A stretch of DNA of 18,867 bases, taken from contig JAODNB010000187.1 in assembly GCA_025464795.1 (NCBI GenBank), positions 1 to 18,867 on the forward strand. The letters run 5' to 3'. The first letter of the stretch is position 1, and every line of letters starts with the position of its first letter. Positions 15,557-18,867 of this stretch are shown here, piece after piece. A model generated the notes under the pieces. It was not told the DNA's origin and made no database searches. It saw only the letters and a program-made list of their open reading frames with translations. Origin of the DNA: Frankiales bacterium. Lineage in GTDB: Bacteria > Actinomycetota > Actinomycetes > Mycobacteriales > SCTD01. The position numbers and the translations under genes were made by a program.

Positions 15557-16117
15557 GTGGCCTACGTACCTCTCGACCCCAGCCCGCCGTCCCGGCTGTC
15601 GCGCACCCTGCTGCGCTACGCCCGCCGCAAGTACGGCGACCTCCAGCCTGCCGCTGCAGCCGGCAACCACTCCGGTGTCCTGCTGGCCAACGGTGCGCTC
15701 GAGACGGTCGTCGCTCGCCGGTGGACCAAGCTCGACCCGCACCTTCGGCACCTGGCCGTCCAGGCGGTCTCCGGCGCCATCGGCTGCAGCTGGTGCATCG
15801 ACTACAGCTACTACCTGGGCGTCACCGACGGGATCGACCCGGCCAAGGTGCGTGACGTGGGACGCTGGCGGACCAGTGACGTCTACGACGAGCGGGAGCG
15901 CTTGGTGCTGGAGTTCGCAGAGCGTGCCACCGCCACGCCCGCCACGGTGGACGACGAGCTCGCCGGCCGGCTGCAAGCAGTCTTCGACGTCGAGGAGCTG
16001 ACCGAGCTCGCAGCATGGGTGGCGCTGGAGTCCTACCGGTCCCGCTTCAACGCCGGGCTCGGTCTGGTGTCGCAGGGCTTCAGCGCCTCCTGTGCGGTGC
16101 CGGCCTGGCCGGCTTGA
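15557..16117 (+). CDS. Carboxymuconolactone decarboxylase / AhpD-like family protein
   Basis: 186-residue protein of the CMD superfamily. The redox motif C-S-W-C (Cys77-Cys80) sits in the typical A-V-S-G-A-I-G-C-S-W-C-I-D-Y (70-83) helix, so an AhpD-like thiol peroxidase or disulfide redox activity is more likely than decarboxylation. It lacks the full E-x-x-C-x-x-C-x-x-x-H set of classical AhpD. The helical bundle continues with D-E-R-E-R-L-V-L-E-F-A-E (111-122) and W-V-A-L-E-S-Y-R-S-R-F-N (154-165). Its stop overlaps the start of the ECF41 sigma gene (TGATG). CMD proteins are one of the three classic partner classes of ECF41 sigma factors, together with oxidoreductases and epimerases, and are their usual regulatory targets. 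Its substrate is unknown. Confidence 0.9.
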   Translation: MAYVPLDPSPPSRLSRTLLRYARRKYGDLQPAAAAGNHSGVLLANGALETVVARRWTKLDPHLRHLAVQAVSGAIGCSWCIDYSYYLGVTDGIDPAKVRDVGRWRTSDVYDERERLVLEFAERATATPATVDDELAGRLQAVFDVEELTELAAWVALESYRSRFNAGLGLVSQGFSASCAVPAWPA

Positions 16118-16959
16118 TGGACGCGTTCCTGGCTGCCCGTCCGGCCCTGTTCGCCCTCGCCTACCGGATGCTCGGGTCGGCGTCGGAGGCCGAGGACGTC
16201 CTCCAGGAGGCCTGGCTGAGGTGGGACCGGGCCTCCGGGCTCGACAACGACGCGGCCTGGCTGACGACGGTCGTCACCCGGCTGTGCCTCGACGTCCTCG
16301 GGTCCGCTCGCGCCCGTCGCGAGACGTACGTCGGGCCCTGGCTGCCCGAGCCTCTCGTCGACGGACCAGAGGTCGCTGTCGAGCTCGCGGACTCGGTGTC
16401 CCTGGCCTTCCTCGTCCTGCTCGAGGAGCTGTCACCGGCCGAGCGCGCGGCGTTCCTGCTGCGCGAGGTGTTCCGCTACGACTACGACGAGGTCGGCTCG
16501 ATGCTCGAGCGCTCACCTGCGGCCTGCCGTCAGCTCGTGTCGCGGGCGCACGGGCACGTCGACGCCCGGCGCACCCGGTTCACTGCCGACAAGCAGCAGG
16601 CACGTGAGCTGTCGCTGTCGTTCCTGTTCGCGTGCCAGACCGGCGACCTCGCCGCCTGCACCTCGATGCTCGCAGCAGACGCGGTCCTAGTCAGCGACGG
16701 CGGCGGCAAGGTCAGCGCCGCCCGACGACCGGTGTTCGGGGCAGACCGGGTGGCGCGCTTCCTGATCGGCGTCGTCGCCAAACCTGGCCCGCCGATCTCG
16801 TACGTGGAGGCCACCGTCAACGGCGAGGCCGGCGTCGTGGGCCTCGTCGACGGCGTCGTCATCATGGCCGTCGCCGTAGAGGTCGTCGAGGGCCAGATCA
16901 CCGGGATCCGGATGGTCTCCAACCCCGACAAGCTCGTCGGCATCTCCGCGCCAGCCTGA
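16117..16959 (+). CDS. ECF41 family RNA polymerase sigma factor with fused SnoaL-like regulatory domain
   Basis: 280-residue sigma factor. Region 2 covers about 1-66, with Y-R-M-L-G-S-A-S-E-A-E-D-V-L-Q-E-A-W (16-33). Region 4 is about 98-155, with L-S-P-A-E-R-A-A-F-L-L-R-E-V-F (105-119) and Y-D-E-V-G (123-127). A C-terminal SnoaL-like extension is at about 163-275. All three ECF41 signatures are present: W-L-P-E-P (75-79) in the linker, D-G-G-G-K (194-198) and N-P-D-K-L (269-273) in the extension. ECF41 factors have no membrane anti-sigma; the fused domain itself modulates activity. Mycobacterial SigJ belongs to this group. The ATG at 16117 overlaps the preceding stop, so it is co-expressed with the CMD-like gene from the promoter at 15497-15523, implying positive autoregulation. 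The inducing signal is unknown. Confidence 0.95.
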   Translation: MDAFLAARPALFALAYRMLGSASEAEDVLQEAWLRWDRASGLDNDAAWLTTVVTRLCLDVLGSARARRETYVGPWLPEPLVDGPEVAVELADSVSLAFLVLLEELSPAERAAFLLREVFRYDYDEVGSMLERSPAACRQLVSRAHGHVDARRTRFTADKQQARELSLSFLFACQTGDLAACTSMLAADAVLVSDGGGKVSAARRPVFGADRVARFLIGVVAKPGPPISYVEATVNGEAGVVGLVDGVVIMAVAVEVVEGQITGIRMVSNPDKLVGISAPA

Positions 16960-16982
16960 CGCTTCCGCGCACGCGTGTCGAC

Positions 16983-16988
16983 TAGCGT
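16983..16988 (+). promoter_or_regulatory. Putative -10 element giving a leaderless mRNA
   Basis: TAGCGT fits TANNNT and ends six bases before the GTG at 16995, so +1 would be the first base of the start codon. No Shine-Dalgarno is present, which agrees with a leaderless transcript, a common class in actinobacteria. No convincing -35 was found. Confidence 0.4.
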
Positions 16989-16994
16989 TCGGGC

Positions 16995-18521
16995 GTGCGC
17001 AGCGCCAACCAGCGGTACCTCTACCCGGTCGACCACCTGCGGGCGTACGCAGCGACCCTGGTGCTGCTCTACCACTCGACGCAGCTCATCACCGTGGCCG
17101 GCAAGGGCCGGACCTTCAACCCGGGCATCGACTGGCCGTACAGCCACAACCCGATCAAGACGCTGGTCTTCGAGGGCCACACCGGCGTCTCGCTGTTCAT
17201 GGTCCTGAGCGGGTTCATCTTCACCCTCGGCACCTTGGGCAAGGAGATCCAGTACGGGCGCTTCCTGGTGAACCGGCTGCTGCGGATCTACCCGATGTAC
17301 CTGATCCTGCTCTTCATCGGCGTCTCGTCCACCGGCGTGGCCTTCGACCTCAGCTCGTTCGCGCAGTCGCTGTTCCCGCTCGCCGACTTCCCCGGTGCCG
17401 CGGCGAGCAACACCATCTGGGGGGCGATGTTCTGGGCGGTCTCGGTGGAGCTGCAGTTCTACCTGGTGTTCCCGTTCCTGCTGCGGCTGCTCAACAAGAG
17501 CGGCCCCTCGGTGCTCATCCGCCTGATCGTCGCCTTCCTGGCCTTGCGCACCTTGATCTGGGTGGCCCAGCCGCACCTGGACCTCAACCGGCTCACGTAC
17601 TTCTCCCTGCTCGGCCGGATGGACCAGTTCCTGCTCGGCATGCTCGCCGCCTGGGTCTTCACCACGAGGCGCCACTGGGTCCGCGCCTGGTTGCTCCCGC
17701 TCTCCGCTGCGGCGGCCGTCGCGATGCTGTGGGGCTTCAACCAGGCCCACGGGTTCGCCGAGCCCGAGGGCTGGCGCGTCGCCTGGGTGGATGTCGAGGG
17801 TCTCGTCTGGGCGACCGTCATCGCCTCCTACGTCGCGGTCTTCGAGAGGCGTCGGGGCGTCGTCACCCGGGTGCTCGCACGCCTCGGAGAGGTCAGCTTC
17901 TCGGTCTACCTGCTGCACTACGCCGTCGTGGTCGGTGTCGTCACGACCGCGAACCACCTGATCCTCGGAACCAAGGGGACGGTCGCGTCCGGCTTCCTGT
18001 CCGGGTTGCTGGTCGCGCTACCTATCACCTTCGCACTGGCGTTCCTCACCTACTCCGCGATCGAGAAGCCGTTCCTCAACCTGCGCGTGAAGTACCTCCG
18101 CGGCACCGGGCGCTCGACCGGCCTGCAGCTGCGCGTCGCCCGGCAGACCCCTCGGCTCGAGAGCGCCGTCGCCTTCTACCGAGACCGGCTCGGGCTGCCG
18201 GAGATCGGCCGCTTCGCGGCTCACGACGGGTACGACGGCGTCATGCTCGACGTGCCCGGGACGAAGGCCCATCTCGAGCTCACGGCGACCGATCATCTCG
18301 CTCCTCCGGTGCCGCACGACGAGTCGCTGCTCGTCCTGTACGTCGGCAGCGACGCAGAGGTGCACCGCCTTGCCGAGGGACTGGCGACAGTGCCGAGTCG
18401 CAACCCCTACTGGGACACCTGCGGCGTGACGGTCCTCGACCCGGACGGGTTCCGCGTCGTCCTCGTCAACCGCGCTTGGGGCGCCGATGAGACGCCGGAG
18501 GCCGGCCACCCCGAGGGGTGA
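16995..18521 (+). CDS. Membrane acyltransferase (AT3/OafA type) fused to a VOC domain
   Basis: 508 residues. Residues 1-367 form a complete acyltransferase-3 membrane protein with about ten hydrophobic segments: catalytic-type His27 (L-L-Y-H-S), G-V-S-L-F-M-V-L-S-G-F (64-74), R-L-L-R-I-Y-P (94-100), W-A-V-S-V-E-L-Q-F-Y (147-156), and the closing I-E-K-P-F-L (356-361). Such enzymes O-acylate glycans or lipids at the membrane. After a short linker (368-375), residues about 377-496 form a VOC/glyoxalase-like module of the YycE type: L-R-V-A-R-Q-T (379-385), F-Y-R-D-R-L-G-L (394-401), D-G-V-M-L (414-418), H-L-E-L (426-429), N-P-Y-W-D (470-474) and D-P-D-G-F-R-V-V-L (482-490). No ATG, GTG or TTG lies at the junction, so it reads as one protein. 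GTG 16995 is probably leaderless. The VOC part normally occurs alone; the fusion's role is unknown. Confidence 0.88.
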   Translation: MRSANQRYLYPVDHLRAYAATLVLLYHSTQLITVAGKGRTFNPGIDWPYSHNPIKTLVFEGHTGVSLFMVLSGFIFTLGTLGKEIQYGRFLVNRLLRIYPMYLILLFIGVSSTGVAFDLSSFAQSLFPLADFPGAAASNTIWGAMFWAVSVELQFYLVFPFLLRLLNKSGPSVLIRLIVAFLALRTLIWVAQPHLDLNRLTYFSLLGRMDQFLLGMLAAWVFTTRRHWVRAWLLPLSAAAAVAMLWGFNQAHGFAEPEGWRVAWVDVEGLVWATVIASYVAVFERRRGVVTRVLARLGEVSFSVYLLHYAVVVGVVTTANHLILGTKGTVASGFLSGLLVALPITFALAFLTYSAIEKPFLNLRVKYLRGTGRSTGLQLRVARQTPRLESAVAFYRDRLGLPEIGRFAAHDGYDGVMLDVPGTKAHLELTATDHLAPPVPHDESLLVLYVGSDAEVHRLAEGLATVPSRNPYWDTCGVTVLDPDGFRVVLVNRAWGADETPEAGHPEG

Positions 18522-18528
18522 CCGGCCT
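18499..18528. terminator. Strong hairpin at the convergent acyltransferase / ahcY boundary
   Basis: The left arm is A-GGCCGG-c-CACCCC (18499-18512) and the right arm is GGGGTG-a-CCGGCC-T (18515-18528). One C/A mismatch lies inside the stem and the loop is about four bases (CGAG). The stop codon of the acyltransferase-VOC gene (18519-18521) is inside the right arm. There is no T-run. It is placed to terminate transcription from both sides. Confidence 0.6.
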
Positions 18529-18544
18529 GCCGGATGCGCCTTGC

Positions 18545-18867
18545 TCAGTAGCGGTAGTGGTCGCTCTTGTAGGGCCCGTCGACGTCGACTCCGATGTACT
18601 CGGCCTGGTCCTTGCGCAGCTCGGTGAGGCGGACGCCGAGGGCGTCGAGGTGCAGGCGAGCCACCTTCTCGTCGAGGTGCTTGGGCAGCACGTACACGCC
18701 GAGCGGGTACTCCTCGAGCTTGGTCCACAGCTCGATCTGGGCGAGCACCTGGTTCGTGAAGGAGTTGCTCATCACGAAGGACGGGTGGCCGGTCGCGTTG
18801 CCGAGGTTGAGCAGCCGGCCCTCAGACAGCAGGATGATCGAGTGGCCGTCGGCGAACCTCCACTCGT
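18545..18867 (-). CDS. ahcY: S-adenosyl-L-homocysteine hydrolase, C-terminal fragment
   Basis: The last 107 residues of adenosylhomocysteinase; the rest is beyond the right edge. The reading frame enters at the edge and shows the family hallmarks W-R-F-x-D-G-H, I-I-L-L-S-E-G-R-L-L-N-L-G (with the NAD-site region), N-A-T-G-H-P-S-F-V-M-S-N-S-F and the terminal P-Y-K-S-D-H-Y-R-Y. The closing Lys-x-x-x-Tyr-Arg-Tyr end is the tetramer tail that reaches the neighbouring NAD site. The enzyme cleaves S-adenosylhomocysteine to adenosine and homocysteine, completing the methyl cycle in the cytoplasm. It converges on the acyltransferase-VOC gene 23 bases away. Confidence 0.97.
   Translation of the reverse strand, partial: EWRFADGHSIILLSEGRLLNLGNATGHPSFVMSNSFTNQVLAQIELWTKLEEYPLGVYVLPKHLDEKVARLHLDALGVRLTELRKDQAEYIGVDVDGPYKSDHYRY

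Noticed and set aside
15089..15976. Minus-strand frame with an ATG at 15437 close to the importer ribosome binding site
   Set aside because: The ATG is out of frame with the lipoprotein signal peptide, and the product is Arg/Gly-rich with no domain; the GTG at 15432 gives a proper lipobox and binding protein.
16530..17957. 475-codon minus-strand frame antisense to the ECF41 and acyltransferase genes
   Set aside because: It spans two well-supported genes and their intergenic gap; the protein is low-complexity and not recognisable.

Overview
This is an 18.9-kb stretch of a high-GC, high-GC3 actinobacterial chromosome. It contains about 18 densely packed protein genes, frequent GTG starts and 4-base GTGA/ATGA start-stop overlaps. 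The actinobacterial placement rests on the mtrA-mtrB-lpqB locus, a Mycobacterium Rv3691-Rv3695-like MoxR/DUF58/SpoIIM/RDD cluster and the end of ahcY. I cannot name a genus. I see no tRNA, rRNA, CRISPR array, insertion sequence or prophage gene.

Region 1 (1-2318, minus strand) is the MtrA response regulator, the MtrB sensor kinase and the first 23 codons of the LpqB lipoprotein. It is a cell-envelope and division control module with every junction overlapping. MtrB appears to start at a CTG overlapping the mtrA stop.

Region 2 (2436-9455) diverges from mtrA. It holds a tightly coupled plus-strand run: polytopic membrane protein, DUF4129, DUF4350, MoxR AAA+ ATPase, DUF58. A SpoIIM-family membrane protein follows on the minus strand, then a divergent RDD membrane protein. 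The cluster looks like an ancient, poorly understood membrane/envelope machine: an AAA+ chaperone, a VWA-like partner and several membrane proteins.

Region 3 (9472-15432, minus strand) is one fully overlapping operon for a branched-chain-amino-acid-type (HAAT) ABC importer. In transcription order it encodes a lipoprotein with a long Gly/Pro linker, the LivH permease, a LivM-LivG fusion, LivF, an alpha/beta hydrolase, and a possible new 41-residue ORF coupled to the hydrolase.

Region 4 (15497-16959, plus strand) is an ECF41 sigma factor with its usual carboxymuconolactone-decarboxylase partner. A near-perfect ECF41-type promoter (TGTCACA-N16-CGTC) lies directly upstream, which suggests an autoregulated two-gene operon.

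Region 5 (16995-18521, plus strand) is a membrane acyltransferase (AT3/OafA type) fused in frame to a complete VOC/glyoxalase-like domain. This is the most unusual protein in the window. It converges on ahcY (18545-end, minus strand) across a strong hairpin.

From memory, mtrAB-lpqB, the MoxR/SpoIIM/RDD block and ahcY lie close together in many actinobacteria. Regions 3-5 would then be an accessory insert of about 9 kb between RDD and ahcY. That comparison was not run here.
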